Shown here in pieces: positions 36,895 through 46,731 of a stretch of DNA of 64,000 nt. Source of the DNA: Epiperipatus broadwayi (taxonomy: Eukaryota; Onychophora; Udeonychophora; Euonychophora; Peripatidae). Location: assembly GCA_028023455.1 (NCBI GenBank), contig JAQFVV010000018.1, positions 5,297,800 through 5,361,799 on the forward strand. Direction: 5' to 3'. Below the pieces are notes generated by a model. That model saw only the letters and a list, made by a program, of their open reading frames with translations, was not told the origin of the DNA and did not search any database. Numbering within the stretch: the first letter of the stretch is position 1; every line of letters begins with the position of its first letter. Both the position numbers and the translations under genes were made by a program.

Positions 36895-38175
36895 TCCATA
36901 TAATAGTGCTATTAAGTGAAAACTTTCACAATCAGTGAGTGTTTTGATGGTTTTATACCTATCCTTCCAATATGCTAAATTCAGGTCAGATCTATATGGC
37001 TATACAAGCGAATGAGCTTGGGTTGGAAATATTAAGGTGTTTTCATCTTTCTTGGTCTCCTGGTTTTTATATTAATCAAATAGATAAAAGGTGGCTGATG
37101 GAAGTTGAATTAGATCCTAAGATGAAGATGCAAACCTTCATATATCCATTGATTATTCTGACTTGCACTGAGTGGTGCTACTGTGTAAAGCCTGTGTAGT
37201 ATATGAAATGGTGATCATGTGATGTTTTGATGGTTTTATACCTACCTTGCCCATAGGGTAATGGTAACTGTTGTTGAAAAACCAAAGACACCAAAATATG
37301 TAGATACTGTACTGAGTTCAGATCTATATGACTATACAAGCAAATGAGCTTGGTTTGGAAACATTAAGGTATTTTCATCTTGGTCTCCTAGCTTTATAAT
37401 TAACCAAATAGATAAAAGGTGGCTGGATACTGGAGGATTGCATTAAATCCTAAGATTTAGATGCAGTGCTCTCAAATCCAAGGCTCCTCACTGATGACAG
37501 CCACAAATTAGAAATTAATCTGGGGAATTGGATGACTAGCCACTAGGTAGTGATTTTATGTGAAAACCTTCCTGCATTCATTGATTATAAAGGCTTGCAT
37601 TTGGTGACACTATTGCTTGGAGAATTTGGTGCTCTTACTAACAGCACGTGTAAGCATATGAAATAGTGATCATGTGATACTTTGATAGTTTTATACCTAT
37701 CCTGCCATAGAATAAAGGTGACTGGTTTTTGAAAAACCAAAGACACAAATGTATAGATGCTAAACTGAGTTCAGATCTGTATGACTATACATGCGACTGA
37801 GCTTGGGTTGGAAACATGGACACATTAAAATGTTTTCATCTTGGGCTTCTAGCTTTATAGTTAACCAAATAGGTAAAAGATAGCTGCTGGAGGGTTACTT
37901 TAGATCCTAAAGGTGCAGTACTCTCAAATCCAAGGCTCACTGGTGAAAGTCACAAGCTAGAAATTAGTCTGGGGATAGTGTACGAGTAGACACTACATAG
38001 AGATTTTTTGTTCAAGCTAGTCTGGGATGGTGTAGTAGGCACTAGATAGGAGTTCTATGCATAAGCCTTCCTGCATCCATTATTTATGAAGACTTGCACT
38101 GGAGGAACTACTATAAGGAGAGTTTGGTATTCTTATTAACAGCATGTGTAAGAATATGAAATGATGATCATGTAA
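36895..38175 (-). mobile_element. Diverged cluster of the 466-bp repeat family, bounded by TIR-like ends
   Basis: Three units (about 36935-37210, 37211-37665 and 37666-38160) are homologous to the 40.9-kb array read on the opposite strand: GATCATGTGAT...TTTTATACCT, AAACCAAAGACACCA, GAGTTCAGATCT, CTCAAATCCAAGGCTCC and CTTCCTGCAT blocks recur in order. The first unit lacks its centre and the third has a small internal duplication. At the left TACCAAACTCTCCATATAAT and at the right CTATAAGGAGAGTTTGGTA are inverted matches, each with TA at the outer edge. This would fit a non-autonomous TIR transposon with internal repeats. The units are much more diverged than those at 41 kb. Confidence 0.75.
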
Positions 38176-38286
38176 AGAATTCTTTTTGTTAAGTAGTATG
38201 TGGAATGTTAGTAAATAATAAAATATATTTTCTGAGAGAAAATAAAAAAGCATATATTTATCCAAGAATAGATTAATTATATATAT

Positions 38287-38555
38287 TGTAACATAATTAA
38301 AAGTAAATCAAAGAGGTCCATTGTAACCTAATTAAAGTGAAATTCAATTGTATATTAAAATATCATTGGATTGTCAAAAATCCAAATATTATTAAAATCT
38401 CAAATATTCAAGTATTCATTGTAACTTAATAAAGATCTATTGTAACATTATTAAAGATGATCAAACGATCCAAATGTATTAAATAATTATGAAAAAATTC
38501 AAATATAAATATTTAGCTTAATAAATGAAAAGCATTGTAGCTTAAATTAAATTAT
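38287..38555. repeat. Degenerate minisatellite based on CATTGTAACNTAATTAAAG
   Basis: The core CATTGTAAC-TAAT-AAAG recurs near 38287, 38320, 38419, 38441 and 38534 with variable spacing. It directly follows the 466-bp family cluster. No coding sequence. Confidence 0.5.
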
Positions 38556-38846
38556 GAGAAGAATACCTGAGTAGTGTCTATTAAACAAAAAGGTCAGGCT
38601 GAGTTATCAACCATATTAAAGGTCATTGGACTAAATGAAATATACTTCTATAATTAGATTTCTCAAAATATCACAATATCAAGAATTATAAACAAATTAT
38701 TAATAACAATTATTATAACTCAGGTATATGGAAATCACGCGAGGTGAGTACACTAGTAATTCAATAAAATATAACTCAGGTATACGGACAGTAGATTTTA
38801 TCCACTTTCATTTCTTGGTTTGATGTTAAGTGCATATTTAAACAAA

Positions 38847-38950
38847 TACCAAGTGAATATGGTCTAGCAGGGTGCCACTAGATTATTTGAATCTAGACAG
38901 TTATATCTAATAACCTTTCACATGTACCGGGTTTGAATCCTCTTTTGGTA
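38847..38950 (+). mobile_element. tRNA-Ser-like pseudogene or SINE head
   Basis: The 5' strand TACCAAG pairs with 3' TTTGGTA (one G-T pair). TATGGTCTAGCAGGG resembles the D-arm, CTAGATT/AATCTAG forms a perfect 7-bp stem around a TTTG-containing loop (UGA-like, serine), an extra-arm-sized insert follows, and CGGGTTTGAATCC is a good B box. The loop and D-arm spacing are abnormal for a functional tRNA. No poly-A tail is visible. Confidence 0.45.
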
Positions 38951-40860
38951 CTTTATTTCTAATAAAACTGGGAGATTTTGCTTTTTGAGCCATATCACTA
39001 TACGCACTAATATTTAGGTAAAAGTAAAACATCTTTAAACCAAAGTGGAGTATATTAGACATAAATCATTTCTTAGATCTTAGCATAACAAATGTGTTTC
39101 AATATTTTTATAAGTTTACTAGCTCAGATTACTATTAATTTAGGATGGCAATTCACTCATGCTTGCATGAAATAGATGATGGAATGGTGGTTATAATAAT
39201 ACTAAGAAATCACTAAATATTATGGAATCAATGTTTATTTATGGCCTTTAAACATTTAAACAGTTCATTAATTAAAACATTGATGATGATGATGATGACG
39301 ATAATGACAATGGCTTCAACCACAGCTTTAGGACTAAGCTTAATCATAAAACCTAATTTTATAAAGAAATTCATAATTATTGTTAATCTTAGCATATTTA
39401 ATCATATCTTAAACAACTAATATTCAACCATTGATGATGAATGATCACACTTGATAAAGACTACTCTTAATGGAATATATACGCCTCATTTAATAACATA
39501 AACTAATATTTATTACTGCATTTCTAACATATACATAAAAATTTCTATATTTACATGAAAATTTATATTAACAATAACAACAATAATCATAATAGACTGT
39601 TTTAAAATCATAACATTAAATTTTAAGTTCCTCCCCCTTTCCCGTAAATGTATTTCAAAAGTATATTGTATCCACAAGAAAAGTATTTCATAAAAAAAAA
39701 AAAATATTCACTCATTGGCACACATACCTTATAAATCTAACATGTAAGCAGAATGTAATAAAAAAAAAATGTTAGTAGAATTAAAAGAGCAAGTTTTAAA
39801 TTATTTTCTCCCCCTCTCTTCTACCTCTGAAATGCTATACTTAACTTGAAACAAAATAATCTAATATTTTAATACTACTTATTACTTCACATTCACTCGC
39901 AATTATATAAAAATATTATTATGTATGTGCGTGTTTTATCCCATAATAGCAAAATATTATTTAAAACCAAAACAATAATACAAAAAAAATTATTTTACAC
40001 ATTAATATTTCATAACTGTAAATTAATAAACAAATAATTTTGATACATTCAAGATCATTTATGAAGCTCAAAGTTATTATTAGAAAGACATTCTTGTTTT
40101 AAATCGATCTGAATAGTCTTTAAAAGTTCTTTAAATAAAATATACCACTTTATTGCTAAAATGTTTATTAAGACTCTGATATCATGAAGAAAATAGATAT
40201 AAAAAGTCATATTACCGATCTTTTGTTTGTGGCAAATTTCCAAGGGTTCAAACTTGTCTTGTATAATGTCTATATTTCTGCAGTTACCATTTCCGTTTTA
40301 CGTGGGAACAATCTCTTTCTTGAGGTGTATAACTATTTGATGATGATGACTCTATTTAGGTTATTTGCTTTAGTGGACAATTTGGAAATCATTATATTAA
40401 TTTTTCTTCTCTTCCTGTCAAGCATGATTCTTTTAGTGGATGAAATACAGCAGTTGTTTTCACGTTTATAAATTTTCTTGAGTTTGAAATCAGTTGCTGG
40501 AACAATTAATTGGACCTGATGATTAATATTTATCAGTAGATTAATTCATCTTCTTTGAATGCAGGTGAATGTTTTCTTCTTTCTATTTAAAAACATCTTA
40601 TTTCTCTGGTCAGTTGAAAGGTGTAGAATATTATTTTTCAGACAAGACATCTTTTCTTTCCTATATAATCTGCAGCTCCATGATATTCAGGTCTTGATGG
40701 GACATATATATAATTTTTCTACCCCGTCATTTCTTATATTTTCAGCATTCAAAACTTCATTAAAAAAAATGATTAAAAAAAATTATCTAGCAGAACTAAA
40801 AATGTTTGTCTGCTTTAGTTTCAATAATTTTTAAAAAGTCTCTCTCACAATATATTATAC
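38951..40860. other. A+T-rich DNA with a small (GAT)n tract
   Basis: (GAT)n-like TGATGATGATGATGATGACG lies at 39281-39300. Two hydrophobic open frames (40184-40471 and 40559-40834) are of low complexity and lack recognisable motifs. No gene is supported. Confidence 0.4.
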
Positions 40861-42293
40861 AATTCAAAATACAGCAAAACTCTCCATATAGTAGTGCCAT
40901 CTTGTGCTAACAAGAGCAATCAAGGATGCCAGAAGGCTTGTGCATAAAATCACTATCTAGTGCCTACTCATCCAATATCCCCAGACTAGTTTCTGGCTTG
41001 TGGCCTTCATCAGTGAGGAGCCTTGGATCTGAGAGCACTGCACCTAGATCTTAGGATCTAATGCAACCCTCCAGCACCCACCTTTTAACTCCATTTAACT
41101 ACAAAACTATGAGAATGAAATTGAATACACTATTAATATTTTCAATCCAAGCTCAATAGCTTAAATAGTCATATGGGTCTGAACTCAATTCAGTACCCAT
41201 ACATTTTGGTGTCTTTGGTTCTTTAACAACCATAGCCACCACTATCCTATTAGGCAGGATTGGTGTTAAACCACTAAACATCACATGATCACTATCTCAT
41301 ACTAGCACAATAATTGTTATTAAACAATTCAAAATACAGCAAAACTCTCCATATAGTAGTGCCATCTTGTGCTAACAAGAGCAATCAATGGATGCCAGAA
41401 TGCTTGTGCATAAAATCACTATCTAGTGCCTACTCGTCCAATATCCCCAGACTAGTTTCTGGCTTGTGGCCTTCATCAGTGAGGAGCCTTGGATCTGAGA
41501 GCACTGCACCTAGATCTTAGGATCTAATGCAACCCTCCAGCACCCACCTTTTAACTCCATTTAACTACAAAACTATGAGAATGAAATTGAAAACACTATT
41601 AATATTTTCAATCCAAGCTCAATAGCTTATATAGTCATATGGGTCTGAACTCAATTCAGTACCCATACATTTTGGTGTCTTTGGCTCTTTAACAACCATA
41701 GCCACCACTATCCTATTAGGCAGGATTGGTGTTAAACCACTAAACATCACATGATCACTATCTCATACTAGCACAATAATTGTTATTAAACAATTCAAAA
41801 TACAGCAAAACTCTCCATATAATAGTGCCATCTTGTGCTAACAAGAGCAATCAATGGATGCCAGAAGGCTTGTGCATAAAATCACTATCTAGTGCCTACT
41901 CATCTAATATCCCCAGACTAGTTTCTGGCTTGTGGCCTTCATCAGTGAGGAGCCTTGGATCTGAGAGCACTGCACCTAGATCTTAGAATCTAATGCAACC
42001 CTCCAGCACCCACCTTTTAACTCCATTTAACTACAAAACTATGAGAATGAAATTGAAAACACTATTAATATTTTCAATCCAAGCTCAATAGCTTATATAG
42101 TCATATGGGTCTGAACTCAATTCAGTACCCATACATTTTGGTGTCTTTGGCTCTTTAACAACCATAGCCACCACTATCCTATTAGGCAGGATTGGTGTTA
42201 AACCACTAAACATCACATGATCACTATCTCATACTAGCACAGTAATTGTTATTAAACAATTCAAAATACAGCAAAACTCTCCATATAGTAGTG
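40861..42293 (+). repeat. Tandem array of 465-466-bp monomers, three copies plus a 36-bp start
   Basis: Monomers begin at 40861, 41326 and 41792 with AATTCAAAATACAGCAAAAC and are nearly identical; a fourth stops at 42293 after CTCCATATAGTAGTG. Each starts with a TIR-like CAGCAAAACTCTCCATATAG preceded by TA. A 68-codon frame recurs in the two later monomers, but the copies are so alike that this is expected of any sequence. The near identity indicates recent amplification or homogenisation. Related diverged copies lie at 36.9-38.2 and 16.6 kb in the opposite orientation. Confidence 0.95.
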
Positions 42294-42354
42294 TTTAATA
42301 ACAATTATTGTGCTAATATGAGATAGTGATCATGTGATGTTTAGTGGTTTAACA
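42197..42354. repeat. Inverted repeat closing the array (about 60-bp arms)
   Basis: The end of the third monomer (42197-42256) is repeated in reverse complement at 42294-42354, with the 36-bp TIR-like start of a fourth monomer between them. The left edge of the 36.9-kb cluster has the same arrangement (TIR-like motif followed directly by the subterminal block in opposite sense), so this junction is probably a true element end. Confidence 0.85.
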
Positions 42355-43793
42355 ATATATTATAATAACAATAATCTAATAATAGTCTAATAACTCAACT
42401 GATTTTCCAGACTGCTTTTATATCTGATTTTTGAGTCAACTCACCCAATTAGAGTGCTAGTGTGACTTGCTATCTTTGACCAACCCAAAAAACAATCACA
42501 CACCTGGTTTCCAGACACTTTTGTCTTAAAAAAAATAGACTTAATCCTTTTTTTTCTTACACCTAGGTAACATTTCAAATTTTTGAGCTTCCTTCTTTAG
42601 ATCTTAAGATAAGACAATTTCAAAATTAGAGTTCCCACCCAGCTTAAGCTCCCAAAGTGACAAACAATCATTTACAAAAACAAAATTGCTACAAAAATAG
42701 ATATCTGATTCAACAGATTTCCTCTTTTAACATAAAATTGTACAAAAAAATAATTTGACAGATTTAACCCTTCCTTTTCTTTCAATATTTAATAAATGTA
42801 AATTTCTGTATGTAATGTACACACATACTTCATCATTTCAAATCATTCATAAACTAACATTAAATAATATAATTGCTAGCTTTGTAATTATAACCCTAAT
42901 ATTCAAAATTAAATCTGTAACTTTTAAATCCCAATTACAATTATAGAAAAGCAAAACAGAAGTATAGAATAAGATATTAGAATTGATCAAGCATAGGTTA
43001 GTTTTAAAGAAAGTTAAAATGTTGAATATTTGAAATATAAAACATTTAAATAGCTTACACATACACTGCCTATACGTATGCGTTATAACTTTGCTTTTTA
43101 AAGAAAAATTAAAAATTAAATAGTTTAAATGTGTGTATTACCTTTTTATCAACACACAAACAAATAAAGCATATAATTGTTGACCCACTCTCTCTCTCTG
43201 TTTAAAGCTTTTAAAACTGGATCTGGTAGGGTTTAAACCTGGATGCCCTACAGCTACATTTATTGTCATATAAAAATGTGATGATGATTTTGGTTTACCT
43301 TTTCTACATGCACATTACTATAAATTTAGCTAGTGACTAAATTGTAATGGCACAATATATATATATTTTTTTAATTAGATTAAAGTAAAATAAATCTTGT
43401 ATTGATTCCAGGTACAAGATTTGCCTTTTGTTCTAGTCGAATCCAAACTATTGACATAGAAGAATTTTAATTGCATACTATTTATTAATTTTTTGGGAGT
43501 ACAAGATTGAAGGGAAGATGGGGAGGGGGGATATTGGCCACCTGCTTAATGAGTCAGCATTTTCTTTTGTGGAAAAGACTTGTAAGAAGAAAAGTTTGGA
43601 TTTGAATAATGTCTTATATCCTGTTTACATAGTTTAAAGATATATTCAACTGCTCTCTGTGTTATTTTTAGAAAAAGCGAATATTAAAAGTAAAACCTTA
43701 AATGATTCAGAGTTTGGAAAGAGTTAACTGGTGTGGTTGGTTAAAAACAGAAAGAATTGTAATAAGTAGTCTAGCACTACAAAGCATTTCATG
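42355..43793. other. A+T-rich DNA, no gene seen
   Basis: Minor simple repeats only ((TC)n near 43190, (AT)n near 43355). A short stem GTAGGG...CCCTAC occurs at 43227-43252. Confidence 0.45.
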
Positions 43794-43798
43794 GATGA

Positions 43799-44206
43799 TG
43801 AAATGATTGGTAAAAGAAAAACAAATATTTCAGAAGTGAAATTACAGGACATAATTATTTATTTAAAATGGCGGAATGAAAATATGTAAAATGGATTATG
43901 GAAGACAAACGGACGGATAGAGAAATTGATAACAAGCCGGACCATAGAGAAATAGTGAGGACACATTGATTGATGGAAATACAGAAGAATGAACCATTGG
44001 AGTAATGAGAGAATTGAACCAATGAACAGGTAAATCCATCAAGCTGTGAAGTTGTCATGCAGCAAATAAAAAGACTTTTTTAATATACGTATTGTAGTGT
44101 AATCTGTTTTAAAATTAGCATGTACTTGGAATATTTTCTTTTTTGAATAAACCTATATACTGTTGTAAATATTAAAATGGAATAAAGATTTTTTTAATAC
44201 ATGACA
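43799..44206 (+). repeat. 5' LTR (408 bp)
   Basis: Starts TGAAATGATTGG and ends ACATGACA (TG...CA). It aligns along its length with 46313-46726. GAATAAACC near 44145 is a candidate polyadenylation signal. Confidence 0.93.
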
Positions 44207-44212
44207 AACTTT

Positions 44213-44230
44213 TGGCACAGTCGACAGGAT
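44213..44230 (+). other. Primer-binding site, tRNA-Ser type
   Basis: TGGCACAGTCGACAGGAT starts six bases after the LTR. It is complementary, apart from about two bases, to the usual animal tRNA-Ser 3' end (…CTGCCGACTGCGCCA as I know it). Confidence 0.75.
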
Positions 44231-44579
44231 ACTAACCTGTGCGGGAATCCCAACTCACAGTGCCATGTATTTTATGTCATTCTACTAAAACTGATTGATC
44301 TACAACAGTGATGATTTTGGTCACATATTTGTAATTACTATCATGAAGTAAATGTATATAAAGCAAAACCATTGTTTAAATTGATGAATAGCGATAACCA
44401 ATCTCAAACTATATAGGACAGAAAAGAATGAGACATAGAAAATACAGGTAAATTATTTGTAAGAGATATTCATGGGTTTTTTGTAGTTATTACTAATGTT
44501 ATTCCATTAGATATCATAGATAACTAGTGTTTGATTAAATCTCTTGAACGCACTACAGAAACGCTGCTAATAATAAAGT

Positions 44580-44815
44580 GTGAAGTTGAATTTACAAAAA
44601 GGTATCAAGAAGTTATCGGTGAGATCGTGTCATACTGTGAAAGCAAAGTTAACTGCTCCATTGAATTTATCAAGATACAATGAAATCCATAGCAATAATA
44701 TCCTTTTTATATTCAGCATCACCTATACAAAATCTACAGGTATCAGAACTGATGTAAAGAAAACAATAGAAATATTAAAAGGTTCAGATGAAAATGAAAA
44801 AAATATTTAATCTAA
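44580..44815 (+). pseudogene. Short upstream frame of the gypsy element, possible gag or pol remnant
   Basis: The frame includes KGIKKLSVRSCHTVKAKLTA and then IHSNNILFIFSITYTKSTGI. No CCHC knuckle, protease or RT motif is visible. Its place after the primer site fits a gag or early pol remainder left by the internal deletion. The family is not recognised. Confidence 0.35.
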
Positions 44816-44918
44816 ACTTTCTGAAGATACTTTATTTTTAGAAATAAAACAACCAGCAGCTTTATATGACAACAAAGAGATTGATTTTAATATCAGTAAG
44901 ACATATGAAGAAATAAGA

Positions 44919-45163
44919 GGTGGAAATGATAACTACAGTAGATATGGCAGAGCTTCTGATTGTCAGCAAAAGTAAATTTAAATCATGGTGGAAGTGATGA
45001 TGATTATGACCACAGTAGATATGGCAGAGTTTCTGCTTTGCTAACAAAAGCAAATTCATCTAAAGATGGAAGTGATGATGATTACAACCACAGTAGATAT
45101 AGTAGAAGCTCTAATTTGTCAACAAAAGTAAATTCAACGAATGATGGAAGTGATGATAATTAA
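44919..45163 (+). repeat. In-frame 78-bp (26-residue) tandem repeat, acidic and tyrosine/serine-rich
   Basis: Full units start at 44987 and 45065, with a partial unit at 45143, and encode DGSDDDYNHSRYSR-like peptide followed by S-L-TK-NS. An eroded, 10-base-shorter unit starts at about 44919 and contains stops. The repeat lies between the gag-side remnant and the integrase. A disordered acidic linker is not a standard part of gypsy polyproteins that I know. Confidence 0.85.
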
Positions 45164-45209
45164 GACAACAGTTATGTATATGCAAAATATGTATTATAGT
45201 GGACAATAG

Positions 45210-45880
45210 GATACCAACTGCATGCAGAGAAGCAATGCTGAAATTACTACATGAAGGACATCCAGGAATAGTGCGAGCTAAAGCTCTGGCTCATAGTTAC
45301 ATATGGTGGCCAAGAATAAATGAAAACATTGAACACTATATCAAGAAATGCTCTGCATGACAAACATATGCTGCAATGCCACAAAAGAACCTGACTGCAT
45401 GGCAGCCAAGAAAATGTAGGAGAGATTACACATGGACCATGCTGGGCCAGTAGATGGGAAAATGATGTTGATACTCATAGATGCACACTCCAGATGGATT
45501 GAAACACATAAAGTACAAGACATGACGGCGAATGAAGAAATCAAATGCCTTAAAAACATTTTCACGATTCATGGGTACCCGGAGATTTTAGTATCTGACA
45601 ATGGTGCTGCATTCACTGGAACGGAAATGCAACAATTTTGTGAAGAACATGATGTACAACAATTGTGGTCACCACCATACCATTCCTCAATCAAACAGTC
45701 TAGCTGAAAATGTAGTACAACAAGTGAAACAAAACTTGAAGAAAACAGGAATAAAAAATATACAAGAAGCATTACAAGTGTTCATGATGGCTCAGCACAC
45801 AACATCATCAATGGAAATGGGTAAATCACCAGCAGAAATACTGTGTGGATGAAAATTGAACAAAATTAACTGCATTATAT
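45210..45880 (+). pseudogene. Ty3/gypsy integrase, broken
   Basis: The zinc-binding part reads LLHEGHPGIVRAKALAHSY, then WWP and IKKCSA followed by TGA (45358-45360), where the second cysteine is expected, so one base change created a stop. A frame change leads into the catalytic core at about 45426: HMDHAGPVDGK (first Asp), IDAHSRWIE, IFTIHGYPEILVSDNGAAFT (second Asp), then, after another frame change near 45690, SLAENVVQQVKQ (catalytic Glu) and GKSPAEILCG. All three catalytic residues survive but in separate frames. Integrase would insert the element's cDNA into host DNA. Confidence 0.9.
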
Positions 45881-46295
45881 CCAAAAGAGAGCAACATAAT
45901 ACAACATGACAAAATGGATAAAGAATTTACCAACCAAGAACCAGTCTGGTTTAGATATATATTAAGGAAGATGTGGATACAGGGAACGATTAAACAATGG
46001 ATGTCAAACAAGATATATGAAATAAATAGTCCAAATGAAAGAATATATAAGACACATAAACCACATACGAAAAAGAGTAGTAGATAGATGGCAATGGCAT
46101 TTAAGACCAAGCGAGGATAAGAAGATTGACACTGAGAGGGATAGAAATAATAGTGCAGGGAAAGAGAAAGAAGAGAGACAAATAGTGACAAGCAAATAAT
46201 GAAAAAGACGGAGACAAACAACAATAATATGAGAATAAGTCACTCAGGCCTACAAGAAATAGACGTATACCCATACAATTCAAAGACTATGTATT

Positions 46296-46312
46296 AATGG
46301 AAATAGAGGAAG
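46296..46312 (+). other. Polypurine tract
   Basis: AATGGAAATAGAGGAAG lies directly before the 3' LTR start TGAAATGA, the normal plus-strand priming site. Confidence 0.7.
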
Positions 46313-46726
46313 TGAAATGATTGGTAAAAGAAAAACAAATATTTCAGAAGTGAAATTATGGACATAAATTATTTGTTTAAAATGGCAGAATGAAAATATG
46401 TAAAATGGATTATGGAAGGCAAAGAATTACGGATAGAGAAATTGATAACAAGCCGGACCATAGAGAAATAGTGAGGACACATTAATTGGTGGAAATACAG
46501 AAGAATGGACCATTGGGGTATTGAGAGAATCAAGCCAATGAACGGGTAAATCCATCAAGGTGTGAAGACACGTCACACAGCAAATAAAAAGACTTTTTAA
46601 AATATACATATTGTAGTGTAATCCGTTTTAAAATTAGTGTGTACTTGGAATATTTTCTTTTTTGAATAAACCTATATACTGTTGTAAATAATAGAATAAA
46701 GTAAAGGTTTTTTTTAATACACAACA
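46313..46726 (+). repeat. 3' LTR (414 bp)
   Basis: Matches the 5' LTR with scattered substitutions and small indels, and ends ACACAACA followed by GATGA. The divergence between the LTRs indicates that the insertion is not very recent. Confidence 0.93.
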
Positions 46727-46731
46727 GATGA

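Larger units (their letters stand above)
43794..46731 (+). mobile_element. Ty3/gypsy LTR retrotransposon, internally deleted, with intact insertion structure
   Basis: Two LTRs (43799-44206 and 46313-46726) flank a 2.1-kb interior and are bordered by an identical 5-bp target duplication GATGA (43794-43798 and 46727-46731). The interior has a primer-binding site, a short remnant that may be gag, an acidic tandem-repeat frame, integrase zinc finger and core, and a polypurine run before the 3' LTR. I see no protease, reverse transcriptase or RNase H, so the copy is deleted, and stops and frameshifts break the integrase. The insertion itself was normal. Confidence 0.93.

Noticed and set aside
38847-38950. 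Functional tRNA-Ser gene
   Set aside because: The acceptor and anticodon arms fold, but the D-arm spacing and loop size are wrong for a working tRNA.
39281-39308. (GAT)n tract as a LINE tail
   Set aside because: The RTE tail is similar, but no RTE sequence precedes it, so it is a simple microsatellite.
40184-40834. Two adjacent open frames of about 90 codons
   Set aside because: Low-complexity hydrophobic peptide without motifs. The minus strand here is also broken, and there is no sign of a gene.
41314-41986. Identical 68-codon frames repeated in consecutive monomers, as if a small repeated gene
   Set aside because: The monomers are nearly identical throughout, so the frame is carried along. 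It does not survive in the diverged copies at 36.9-38.2 kb.
40861-42293. CRISPR-like or bacterial repeat array
   Set aside because: The units are 466 bp, contiguous and eukaryotic in context, without spacers.
45826-46224. 132-codon minus-strand frame
   Set aside because: Antisense to the integrase tail and the purine-rich sequence before the 3' LTR.
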